Origin: Desulfurococcales archaeon
GTDB taxonomy: Archaea; Thermoproteota; Thermoprotei_A; Sulfolobales; Ignisphaeraceae
Reading direction: 5' to 3'
NCBI GenBank assembly: GCA_027037025.1
Contig: JALWBS010000125.1
Location: forward strand, 1-6,816
DNA length: 6,816 bases
Shown: positions 1-5,266 of the stretch, piece by piece
How the letters are laid out: each line of letters opens with the position of its first letter
Numbering within the stretch: the stretch's first letter is position 1
Program-made: the position numbers and the translations under genes
Notes under the pieces: model-generated
The model's input: only the letters and a program-made list of their open reading frames with translations
The model's database searches: none
Told to the model about the DNA's origin: nothing

Positions 1-854
1 GATCCTCTGTATAGAGCTACGTAGAACCCTAGGTAATTGAGTATTGGAGGAGCTGGCTCAAAGTGCTTGTATATGTACTCAGTAGTTACGATTGTTACCT
101 CGTACCCAAGCTCCTTGTATATCGGAACTAGGTACTTCTCTACGTAGGGAGCTAGATTGCTGTTGGTTATTATTAGCAAACCCCTAGGATTGAACTTTAT
201 CTTCTCTACGGCTCCGTACGTTACGTAGAGTCTCATCTTAGTGACGAGAACGAGCTCTTTCTTAACGGGGTTGTACTGCAGAGGTGCTATGTAGACGTAG
301 ATCAAGGTCTTGCCCTGAAGACCGTGGAGAACCAAGTACTTCACTAGATGCCCGGGGTAGAATACGTTGCTACTGTAGATCGTGGTGTTGATGGTTATCC
401 TAGGAATCGTCAGATTGAATCGCTTCTCATGGACGGCTTTAATGATCTTACTCCATACGATGGGGGTTGGCCCCGGTAGTATGCGTCCTGGAACTTTGAT
501 GATTTTATAGGATAGAACCTCTGCATAGACATGCACGTTCTTGGCATAGCCATCTAGGGTTATGGTAATCACTTTGTATGGAAGTGATGGGTAACCAGTC
601 CTGAAGATGTACTTATCAGCTCCTCTAACCACGGGTAGGAGCCAAGGACCTAGGTTAACCAGCTTCTCTAACCTAAAGCTGAGAATGTATCTAGCCGCTA
701 GATGCGCAAGCGGTGGCTGCTGAGGTACGGTTATGCCCAACGACTTTATGTAGGCTGTGGGACTCTGAGCGTATGCTATTCCAGCGGTTGCGGTTGCTAT
801 TAGCGAGAACGTGATCAGTAATCCGATCAGTATGCAAATACCACGTATATTCAT
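1..854 (-). CDS. Exported protein, N-terminal part, gingipain (C25)-like peptidase candidate
   Basis: The frame is open from an ATG at 854 to the left edge (284 codons, no stop), so the C-terminus lies outside the window. Residues 1-29 form a signal peptide: Arg4, a hydrophobic core (ILIGLLITFSLIATATAG), and an AYA|QS cleavage site after residue 29. Residues 30-224 are rich in Val, Ile, Tyr and Thr, as expected for a beta-sandwich pro-region. From about residue 225 an alpha/beta fold begins: GLLIITNSNL, a helix with a Tyr-Lys-Glu-Leu-Gly turn, then YEVTIVTTEYI. That strand-helix-strand pattern resembles the start of the C25 catalytic domain ('lIiT...l..l...k...G..V.vvtt..i'). The catalytic His and Cys would lie beyond the edge, so peptidase activity cannot be confirmed. 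The start is supported by GAGGTG 8 nt upstream and a TATA box. The existence of the gene is secure; the C25 assignment is moderate. Another secreted protein with a Rossmann-like domain is the alternative. Confidence 0.72.
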   Translation of the reverse strand, partial: MNIRGICILIGLLITFSLIATATAGIAYAQSPTAYIKSLGITVPQQPPLAHLAARYILSFRLEKLVNLGPWLLPVVRGADKYIFRTGYPSLPYKVITITLDGYAKNVHVYAEVLSYKIIKVPGRILPGPTPIVWSKIIKAVHEKRFNLTIPRITINTTIYSSNVFYPGHLVKYLVLHGLQGKTLIYVYIAPLQYNPVKKELVLVTKMRLYVTYGAVEKIKFNPRGLLIITNSNLAPYVEKYLVPIYKELGYEVTIVTTEYIYKHFEPAPPILNYLGFYVALYRG

Positions 855-862
855 AAAGTACC

Positions 863-868
863 CACCTC
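863..868 (-). promoter_or_regulatory. Shine-Dalgarno site of the exported protein gene
   Basis: GAGGTG on the minus strand lies 8 nt before the ATG at 854. It matches the core complementary to the archaeal 16S rRNA 3' end and fixes the start of the exported protein. Confidence 0.7.
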
Positions 869-890
869 AAGCGGCGTACTAAGATCTGGA

Positions 891-898
891 AATATAAT
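891..898 (-). promoter_or_regulatory. TATA box of the exported protein gene
   Basis: The minus strand reads ATTATATT preceded by an A-run that could serve as a TFB-recognition element. A start about 26 bp downstream would fall near 868-870, giving a short leader of about 15 nt that just includes the GAGGTG site. The prediction rests on spacing and base composition only. Confidence 0.55.
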
Positions 899-908
899 TT
901 TTTCGATC

Positions 909-938
909 GACACAGACTATAAAGCACCAATCTGTGTC
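909..938. repeat. Inverted repeat upstream of the exported protein promoter
   Basis: GACACAGA (909-916) and TCTGTGTC (931-938) are perfect complements separated by 14 bp. The repeat lies just upstream of the TATA box on the minus strand, where an archaeal activator could bind; as RNA it would form an 8-bp stem. Its loop contains CTATAAAG, which resembles a plus-strand TATA box, but no gene follows on that strand. Confidence 0.6.
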
Positions 939-981
939 TGAAGCATGTAACAGTATGTATGAACATGGCTAAGTGGTTCAA

Positions 982-993
982 GTACTCGAGTAC
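982..993. repeat. Perfect 12-bp palindrome
   Basis: GTACTCGAGTAC reads identically on both strands. It lies in the middle of the gap downstream of pdxT. Its role is unknown; a protein-binding half-site pair or chance are both possible. Confidence 0.5.
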
Positions 994-1108
994 CTCAATT
1001 CGTTGATTACATACCTATGCGAGGATGGGCATGTATCTCGATACTATGCGAAAGGTGGTCATTGATTATGTAAAGGTTTGGATGGGCAGCGTAGCTAAAG
1101 TGTGAATT

Positions 1109-1125
1109 AATACCAGCAAGGTATT
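1109..1125. repeat. Small stem-loop downstream of pdxT
   Basis: AATACC (1109-1114) and GGTATT (1120-1125) are perfect complements around the loop AGCAA, with two further possible U-G pairs outside. It lies about 110 bp past the pdxT stop. It could be part of the 3' untranslated region, but it has no adjacent U-run and is not a canonical terminator. Confidence 0.4.
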
Positions 1126-1236
1126 GGGCCAACGCAATGGAGTGTGAAAATGATGTGATTGCATTATGTGTGAATGGAAACGTCAAGCAATACAATGCTT
1201 TAAACCGAAGCGTTGGGAATTTAAGAATATGAATAT

Positions 1237-1839
1237 TTAATGCTTCACGATCTTTAGGAAATATTTGTGGAAGCGCGTATCATTAGTTAGTTCTGGATGG
1301 AATGTTGTTGCTAGATGAGGCCCTTGCTGAACTGCCACGTGTACGTCGTTTAACATTGCAAGAGATGTTACATGAGGACCTATTCGGGTGATAGCGGGTG
1401 CTCTTATGAATACTCCTCTAAACGGTTTATTACCGAGGATCGGTATCGCTAGGTCAACCTCGAAACTCTCACGTTGCCGCCCATAGTAGTTGCGAACAAT
1501 GTCCATATCCATAATCCCCACTGGATTCCTTAGCACCTTTCCCGTAACTCTATCGATTACGTGCTTTGCAAGCAGGATTGCACCAGCGCATGTGCCGAAT
1601 GTGGGGATCCCGTTCATAGCAAGTTTCCTAAGTTCATCGAGTACTCCAAAACGTTTAGCTAGCTTAGATATAGTCGTGCTCTCTCCACCTGGAAGTATTA
1701 TAGCGTCTACATCTTTGAGGTGATGAACTTTAGTTACAAGCACTATATCGCAATCATAACCTAGCTCTTCGCAAGCTCTCTCAACCATGTAGCGATGTTC
1801 GAACACTCCTCCTTGATATGCAAGGATACCGATTTTCAT
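1237..1839 (-). CDS. pdxT: Pyridoxal 5'-phosphate synthase, glutaminase subunit PdxT
   Basis: PdxT hydrolyses glutamine and channels the ammonia to PdxS for cytosolic vitamin B6 (PLP) synthesis. The 200-residue length is normal for the family. Visible features of this class I glutamine amidotransferase are: the N-terminal strand MKIGILAYQGG; the PGGEST oxyanion motif at 50-55; the nucleophile Cys84 in GTCAGAI; the family segment NYYGRQRESFE at 117-127; FIRAP at 144-148; and the catalytic His181 and Glu183 in HPE. All three catalytic residues are present, so the enzyme should be active. The ATG at 1839 lies 2 nt after the pdxS stop, with GAGGGG 7 nt upstream, which points to coupled translation with pdxS. 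Confidence 0.97.
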   Translation of the reverse strand: MKIGILAYQGGVFEHRYMVERACEELGYDCDIVLVTKVHHLKDVDAIILPGGESTTISKLAKRFGVLDELRKLAMNGIPTFGTCAGAILLAKHVIDRVTGKVLRNPVGIMDMDIVRNYYGRQRESFEVDLAIPILGNKPFRGVFIRAPAITRIGPHVTSLAMLNDVHVAVQQGPHLATTFHPELTNDTRFHKYFLKIVKH

Positions 1840-1841
1840 CG

Positions 1842-2885
1842 TTATACCCCTCGTACTTGAAGAAGTTCTTCGGGTTTGAGCTTTCTGATATCTATCCCCA
1901 TCATGCTCTTTTCCTCGCTAATCATGGATTGAGCTTCCACAACGCTTTCCGGATCGTTCCACATCGATGTTGCTAAGACTATTGCTTCGGCACGAACGGG
2001 AGGATCCTGGCTCTTAAAGATTCCTGATCCCACGAAGACTCCGTCGGCGCCTAGCCACATCATCAGGGCTGCATCAGCGGGTGTAGCTATACCTCCAGCG
2101 GCAAAGTTCACTACTGGTAATCTCTTCAGTCTCGCGACTAGATCCACTAGCTCCGGGGGTACGCCCCATTCGCGAGCTTTCTTCAACCTATCTTCGGGCG
2201 GCATCATTGTCAACGACATTACATCTCGGTACATGCTTCTTAAATGCTTCACTGCTTCAGCAACGTTGCCCGTCCCAGCTTCACCTTTGGTTCTTATCAT
2301 TGCAGCACCTTCGTAGATTCTTCTAAGCGCTTCTCCTAAGTCTCTTGCACCATTAACGAACGGTACCTTAAACATCCACTTATTTATGTGCCTTTCCTCA
2401 TCTGCAGGGGTAAGTACTTCGGATTCGTCGATCATGTCTACGCCTATCTCCTGGAGAATTAGTGCCTCCATGTAGTGCCCTATCCTAACCTTCGCCATGA
2501 CAGGTATTGTAACAACATCCATAACCTCTTTAATCTTAGTTACACTTGCCATTCTAGCAACGCCGCCAGCTCTTCTAACGTCGTAAGGTAGCTTATCGAG
2601 AACCATTACAGAAACTGCACCAGCATCTTCAGCTATTGATGCTTGTTCAGCGTTGGTAACATCCATGCAAACGCCGCCCTTCTGAAATATGGGAAAACCA
2701 TACTTAACGCGCAATGTCCCCTTCAAAGGAATCTCTATCCTATCGGGAAGCGTTTCTGGGCCATAGTTAAAGTATAGACCCTCGGACTTTAATACGTCAG
2801 CAACCTCCGCTAACCTATAGAAGAAGTTAACGATGGTATCGAACCCAACATCTACGAGATCGGTTCTCCAAAACTTTTTGAGCAT
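1842..2885 (-). CDS. pdxS: Pyridoxal 5'-phosphate synthase, lyase subunit PdxS
   Basis: PdxS is the (beta/alpha)8 subunit that builds PLP from ribose 5-phosphate (or ribulose 5-phosphate), glyceraldehyde 3-phosphate and ammonia supplied by PdxT. Counting from the ATG at 2885 (347 residues), I see Asp75 in CMDVTNAEQ, the two Schiff-base lysines Lys132 (VMAKVRIGH) and Lys200 ([11 protein letters not shown]), the block [13 protein letters not shown], and the phosphate-binding end NFAAGG...VGSGIF (285-290). These match the catalytic Asp24, Lys81 and Lys149 of the Bacillus enzyme. The start is not certain. A GTG at 2942 would add 19 residues and sits about 5 nt from the transcript start predicted by the TATA box at 2969-2977, as in a leaderless mRNA. 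The ATG fits the usual family N-terminus better, with a weak GGGTG upstream. The gene is followed at 2 nt by pdxT. Confidence 0.97.
   Translation of the reverse strand: MLKKFWRTDLVDVGFDTIVNFFYRLAEVADVLKSEGLYFNYGPETLPDRIEIPLKGTLRVKYGFPIFQKGGVCMDVTNAEQASIAEDAGAVSVMVLDKLPYDVRRAGGVARMASVTKIKEVMDVVTIPVMAKVRIGHYMEALILQEIGVDMIDESEVLTPADEERHINKWMFKVPFVNGARDLGEALRRIYEGAAMIRTKGEAGTGNVAEAVKHLRSMYRDVMSLTMMPPEDRLKKAREWGVPPELVDLVARLKRLPVVNFAAGGIATPADAALMMWLGADGVFVGSGIFKSQDPPVRAEAIVLATSMWNDPESVVEAQSMISEEKSMMGIDIRKLKPEELLQVRGV
1847..1852 (-). promoter_or_regulatory. Shine-Dalgarno site of pdxT inside pdxS
   Basis: GAGGGG on the minus strand overlaps the last codons of pdxS (Arg-Gly-Val-stop) and sits 7 nt before the pdxT ATG. 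The layout suggests that ribosomes finishing pdxS restart on pdxT, which would help keep the two subunits in step. Confidence 0.65.
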
Positions 2886-2968
2886 GAATTCGGGCACCCA
2901 TCTACGGTAAGAGCTAAGATTAGTATTAAGCGTTGATAACACTACTGAATGAACGTACTATCATCTTG

Positions 2969-2977
2969 TAAATATAA
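2969..2977 (-). promoter_or_regulatory. TATA box of pdxS-pdxT
   Basis: The minus strand reads TTATATTTA at the expected distance for a transcript start near 2947. That start is 5 nt before the GTG at 2942, or 62 nt before the ATG at 2885. A weaker TTAATA near 2925 could instead serve the ATG with a short leader. Confidence 0.55.
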
Positions 2978-2995
2978 CTCGATCCTTGAATTATC

Positions 2996-3028
2996 TATCG
3001 ATTGATGTAAGGAATTTCATCGACGATA
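2996..3028. repeat. Inverted repeat just upstream of the pdxS TATA box
   Basis: TATCGATTGATG (2996-3007) and CATCGACGATA (3018-3028) are complementary over 11 pairs, with one unpaired A (3001) and one T-G position, around a 10-nt spacer. It ends 19 bp upstream of the pdxS TATA box, a usual place for an archaeal activator or repressor site. No regulator gene is present in the window. Confidence 0.55.
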
Positions 3029-3124
3029 TCAATAGATCTAGATATGTACTGTTTTTAACATGTATATATGTATCATATCATGAACGAATGGTAATTGTTT
3101 GACCATGTCTATCTACAATCATTT

Positions 3125-3140
3125 ATGTTATTTATAACAT
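3125..3140. repeat. Near-perfect palindrome in the pdxS upstream gap
   Basis: ATGTTAT (3125-3131) and ATAACAT (3134-3140) are perfect complements around a 2-bp centre. The setting is very AT-rich, where such palindromes arise more easily by chance, so the functional weight is low. Confidence 0.4.
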
Positions 3141-3309
3141 TGATAATAGCAACCATGGTATTAGGAATTTGTTGATGATGCTAGGCGTTAGTTACTACGC
3201 GTAATTATGCGTTGTGATCTCGTCAAAATGCGGCTGTTAGTTGTGAAGATTCATATTTGTCTGTTGGTTAGGTACGTTAATGTGCGGTACGTGATGTGAG
3301 GAACCTGGG

Positions 3310-3386
3310 TGGAGCCGCCGGCGGGATTTGAACCCGCGACCACCGGCTTACAAGGCCGGCGCTCTACCAGGCTGAGCTACGGCGGC
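3310..3386 (-). tRNA. tRNA-Thr (anticodon TGT), with encoded CCA
   Basis: The minus strand folds as a complete cloverleaf: acceptor GCCGCCG/CGGCGGC, D stem GCTC/GAGC, anticodon stem CCGGC/GCCGG with loop CTTGTAA, variable loop TGGTC, and T stem GCGGG/CCCGC with loop TTCAAAT. The anticodon TGT reads ACA (Thr). The discriminator is U, common for archaeal tRNA-Thr. There is no intron. The body is 74 nt (3313-3386), and the next three bases (3312-3310) spell CCA, so the 3' end is encoded in the genome. The G/C-rich stems suit a thermophile. A TATA-like box lies about 33 bp upstream of the mature 5' end. Confidence 0.97.
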
Positions 3387-3415
3387 TCGCCTCGCCATCT
3401 ACTTCTACGTTGAGG

Positions 3416-3423
3416 CTATAAGC
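3416..3423. promoter_or_regulatory. Shared TATA-like box between tRNA-Thr and hxlB
   Basis: CTATAAGC on the plus strand reads GCTTATAG on the minus strand, so both directions offer a TATA core. On the minus strand it would start the tRNA precursor about 7 nt before its 5' end. On the plus strand it would start near 3445, about 8 nt before the ATG at 3453. A better plus-strand TATA core (CTTATAATAA, 3456-3465) would instead suit a GTG start at 3498. Confidence 0.45.
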
Positions 3424-3452
3424 TGTTGTGGTTCTTCGTATTAGAAGTAACA

Positions 3453-4148
3453 ATGCTTATAATAACTCGGAGGGCAAGGATCTCGTACGGGAGCTCGGTG
3501 GTTAACGCGAGCGTCGAGGAGCTTAATCGTGAGGTGCTGGAGGCTGCTCCGCATTTCTACAGAGCTTATACGCAGATAGCCACGTTCATAGCCAATGCAT
3601 TGCGAGTCCTTAAAAGGCATCAGATTGAGAAGTTCGTTGAGATGCTGGTCGATGCTTACAGGAATAGAAGGGTTGTGCTGGTGATGGGTGCTGGGAGAAG
3701 CGGGTTGATAGGTAGGAGCTTCGCCATGAGGTTGAAGCATCTTGGATACGACGTCTACGTCCTTGGAGACACGATAATATCTCCCGTCAGGCAAGGAGAT
3801 GTTGTGATCGCTATATCGGGTTCTGGAAGGACTGCATTAATCGTGACGGCCGCTCAAGCCGCTAAGTCTGTGGGTGCGAAGGTGGTGGCTATAACGACGT
3901 TCGTGGACTCTCCACTGGCTAAGATAGCCGATTTAGTGGTGGAGGTTCCGGGCAGGACTAAGGTGAGTCATATAGAGGATTTCTTCGCTAGGCAAGTCCT
4001 TGGCATCCACGAGCCATTGGCTCCGCTAGGAACGCTCTTCGAGGATACAGCGATGGTTTTCCTAGACGCTGTAATAGTCGAGTTGATGTATAGGCTAAAT
4101 AAGAGCGAGGATGATTTAAGAGAGAGGCATGCAAATATAGAGGTGTAG
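3453..4148 (+). CDS. hxlB: 6-phospho-3-hexuloisomerase (SIS domain), HxlB-like
   Basis: This cytosolic enzyme family interconverts D-arabino-hex-3-ulose 6-phosphate and fructose 6-phosphate in the ribulose monophosphate pathway, which in many archaea runs in reverse to make ribulose 5-phosphate. The 231-residue product has an N-terminal helical part (20-70), the SIS sugar-phosphate fold with GAGRSG at 79-84 and ISGSGRT at 121-127, and the family C-terminus [10 protein letters not shown] (Glu197) and RHAN (His226), which resembles the Methanocaldococcus MJ1247 protein. It is about 50 residues longer than MJ1247: extra N-terminal residues plus an insert at about 166-188 ([15 protein letters not shown]...), a form I associate with crenarchaeal members. 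The start could also be TTG 3426 or GTG 3498. No hxlA (hexulose-phosphate synthase) is visible here. Another sugar-phosphate isomerase specificity is the alternative. Confidence 0.88.
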   Translation: MLIITRRARISYGSSVVNASVEELNREVLEAAPHFYRAYTQIATFIANALRVLKRHQIEKFVEMLVDAYRNRRVVLVMGAGRSGLIGRSFAMRLKHLGYDVYVLGDTIISPVRQGDVVIAISGSGRTALIVTAAQAAKSVGAKVVAITTFVDSPLAKIADLVVEVPGRTKVSHIEDFFARQVLGIHEPLAPLGTLFEDTAMVFLDAVIVELMYRLNKSEDDLRERHANIEV

Positions 4149-4173
4149 AAAGGCTTTACATCAGTTATATAAG

Positions 4174-5265
4174 TTATCCGAATAGTGCTGCTAGTCCTTC
4201 TGCTAGTTGTTCTTCGCTTACGGTCTCTTCTTTCTTCTCCTCTTCTTCTCTCTCCTCCTTCTCTTCAGAAGGTTGTTGAGCCGGAGCAACACCAGCTGGA
4301 GCGGGAGCTACTGATACCTGTATGAAATCGCTCAATTCAGGCTTTCTCTGGACGAGCGCTGCGGCGAGGGCGATGGCCTTGGACACTACGCCCTTGATTA
4401 CTATCTCAGCTGTGTCCTTAGTCACGAACCCGGACTCCGTAGCCAATGCGCTAGCACGCGCAAATGCTTTCCTAATCGATAACTCGATTACCGTAGGCTC
4501 GGGCAGCACTATCTCGCTCGCCACATTGAGCGCAGCGCCGGCTGCCTCCATCAGTTGCTTACGGATTTCGTTGAGATCTATGGCCAGATCCTCACCGCGA
4601 ATCACTATACCGCTATCGTACGCAAACTTAATCCGAGGCTTAATGCTTGTTGGAGTGATGCCGAGCTTATCTAGGAGCGAAATGAGCTCAGGAGTTATCG
4701 TATCCCCTGCTTTAGCCACCGTGGTCTCTCGAGCTATCCATATGACTCCTTCTCGAACTTGCGTCGGTATCCTGAACCTTCCGAACAAGCTCATTATGGG
4801 ACCAGGCTTTAGATCCGTCCTCATAGGCGGTATCACTACATCTTTATCCAGAACCATCCCAGGGCGTGGTCTAACAGGTATCTCTATCTTGTCTAGGAGG
4901 AGCTTCACCTCGAACGCGTTGAGATTAGTGAACAGAGCTATGTGGGAGCCCTCCACGTACTTCTTCAACTCTTCGGCTCCAGGGATCTTGGCGATGTCGA
5001 TGGCTTTCCGGAGCAATGTAGATTTTATCAGCTTTAGCACTCCCTTACCCTCGAATGCTTTCCTCAACTTAACCAGAGCTGGTGCTGGAACTCCCTCGAG
5101 GTCTATGAAGACAACGGTTCGGTAATCCTTCAGCAATCTGCTCGCTTCTTCCACGATCTTCTTCTTCTCCTCCGGAATCCTCCTCTCTCTAATTACTATC
5201 CTCAATCCTTCTCTCGCTTCTGCCTTAATCACCTTCTCGAGATCCGAGCGTAGCCAGGACCTCAT
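4174..5265 (-). CDS. rpl10: Large ribosomal subunit protein uL10 (L10, P0)
   Basis: uL10 anchors the ribosomal stalk: it binds 23S rRNA with uL11 and carries L12 dimers that recruit translation GTPases. The 363-residue protein shows the rRNA-binding domain (about 35-135, with VVFIDLEGVPAP and IKSTLLRKAI), the archaeal/eukaryotic inserted domain (about 140-215, with KPGPIMSLFGRF and TTVAKAGD), L12-binding helices (about 240-310), an Ala/Pro hinge (318-332), a strongly acidic Glu/Lys tail (333-352) and the terminal LAALFG. The N-terminus is about 17 residues longer than the Sulfolobus form I can recall, yet the ATG is backed by GAGGTG 7 nt upstream. It starts 1 nt after the rpl1 stop. No rpl12 follows; the next gene is hxlB, convergent at 25 nt. 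Confidence 0.97.
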   Translation of the reverse strand: MRSWLRSDLEKVIKAEAREGLRIVIRERRIPEEKKKIVEEASRLLKDYRTVVFIDLEGVPAPALVKLRKAFEGKGVLKLIKSTLLRKAIDIAKIPGAEELKKYVEGSHIALFTNLNAFEVKLLLDKIEIPVRPRPGMVLDKDVVIPPMRTDLKPGPIMSLFGRFRIPTQVREGVIWIARETTVAKAGDTITPELISLLDKLGITPTSIKPRIKFAYDSGIVIRGEDLAIDLNEIRKQLMEAAGAALNVASEIVLPEPTVIELSIRKAFARASALATESGFVTKDTAEIVIKGVVSKAIALAAALVQRKPELSDFIQVSVAPAPAGVAPAQQPSEEKEEREEEEKKEETVSEEQLAEGLAALFG

Positions 5266-5266
5266 G

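Larger units (their letters stand above)
855..1236. other. Intergenic region without a convincing gene
   Basis: This 382-bp stretch lies between the 3' end of pdxT and the 5' end of the exported protein gene, both on the minus strand. Open frames here are short, lack ribosome binding sites and do not resemble known proteins. It holds the promoter at 891-898, an 8-bp inverted repeat (909-938), a 12-bp palindrome (982-993), a small stem-loop (1109-1125), and three copies of GTGTGAA (1100-1106, 1142-1148, 1168-1174). A 9-nt direct repeat GGATGGGCA occurs at 1023 and 1080. I see no U-rich terminator that I would defend. Confidence 0.6.
2943..3309. other. AT-rich intergenic region between pdxS and tRNA-Thr
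   Basis: This 367-bp stretch is clearly more AT-rich than the flanking genes. It holds the pdxS promoter (2969-2977), a strong inverted repeat upstream of it (2996-3028), a second inverted repeat (3125-3140), a T5 tract (3052-3056), and a 7-bp direct repeat GGTACGT (3271-3277, 3286-3292) just past the tRNA 3' end. I find no protein-coding frame and no box C/D pair that would support a guide RNA. Confidence 0.6.

Noticed and set aside
691..981. Open frame of 96 codons on the minus strand over the exported protein start
   Set aside because: It lies in another frame over the signal peptide region, has no ribosome binding site or family resemblance, and the frame starting at 854 has a signal peptide, SD site and TATA box.
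974..993. tRNA-like GGTTCAAGTAC resembling a T-arm
   Set aside because: No matching stem or other tRNA arms are present around it; it overlaps a simple palindrome.
965..1075. Tiny plus-strand frames of 13 and 18 codons (ATG at 965 and 1017)
   Set aside because: They are too short to judge and lack a Shine-Dalgarno site or a fitting promoter.
1007..1195. Minus-strand open frame of 62 codons in the gap after pdxT
   Set aside because: No ribosome binding site, no TATA box at a fitting distance, an odd His-rich composition and no recognisable domain.
3170..3240. Possible box C/D guide RNA starting at TGATGA (3173-3178)
   Set aside because: The C box is preceded by a pyrimidine and no CTGA box D follows at a useful distance; the opposite strand has no pair either.
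4149..4173. Terminators between convergent hxlB and rpl10
   Set aside because: Only 25 bp with no U-run of convincing length on either strand, so no terminator is called.
4322..5125. Long plus-strand open frame (267 codons) opposite rpl10
   Set aside because: It is antisense to a well-conserved ribosomal protein gene and its translation resembles no protein; its length follows from the codon use of rpl10.
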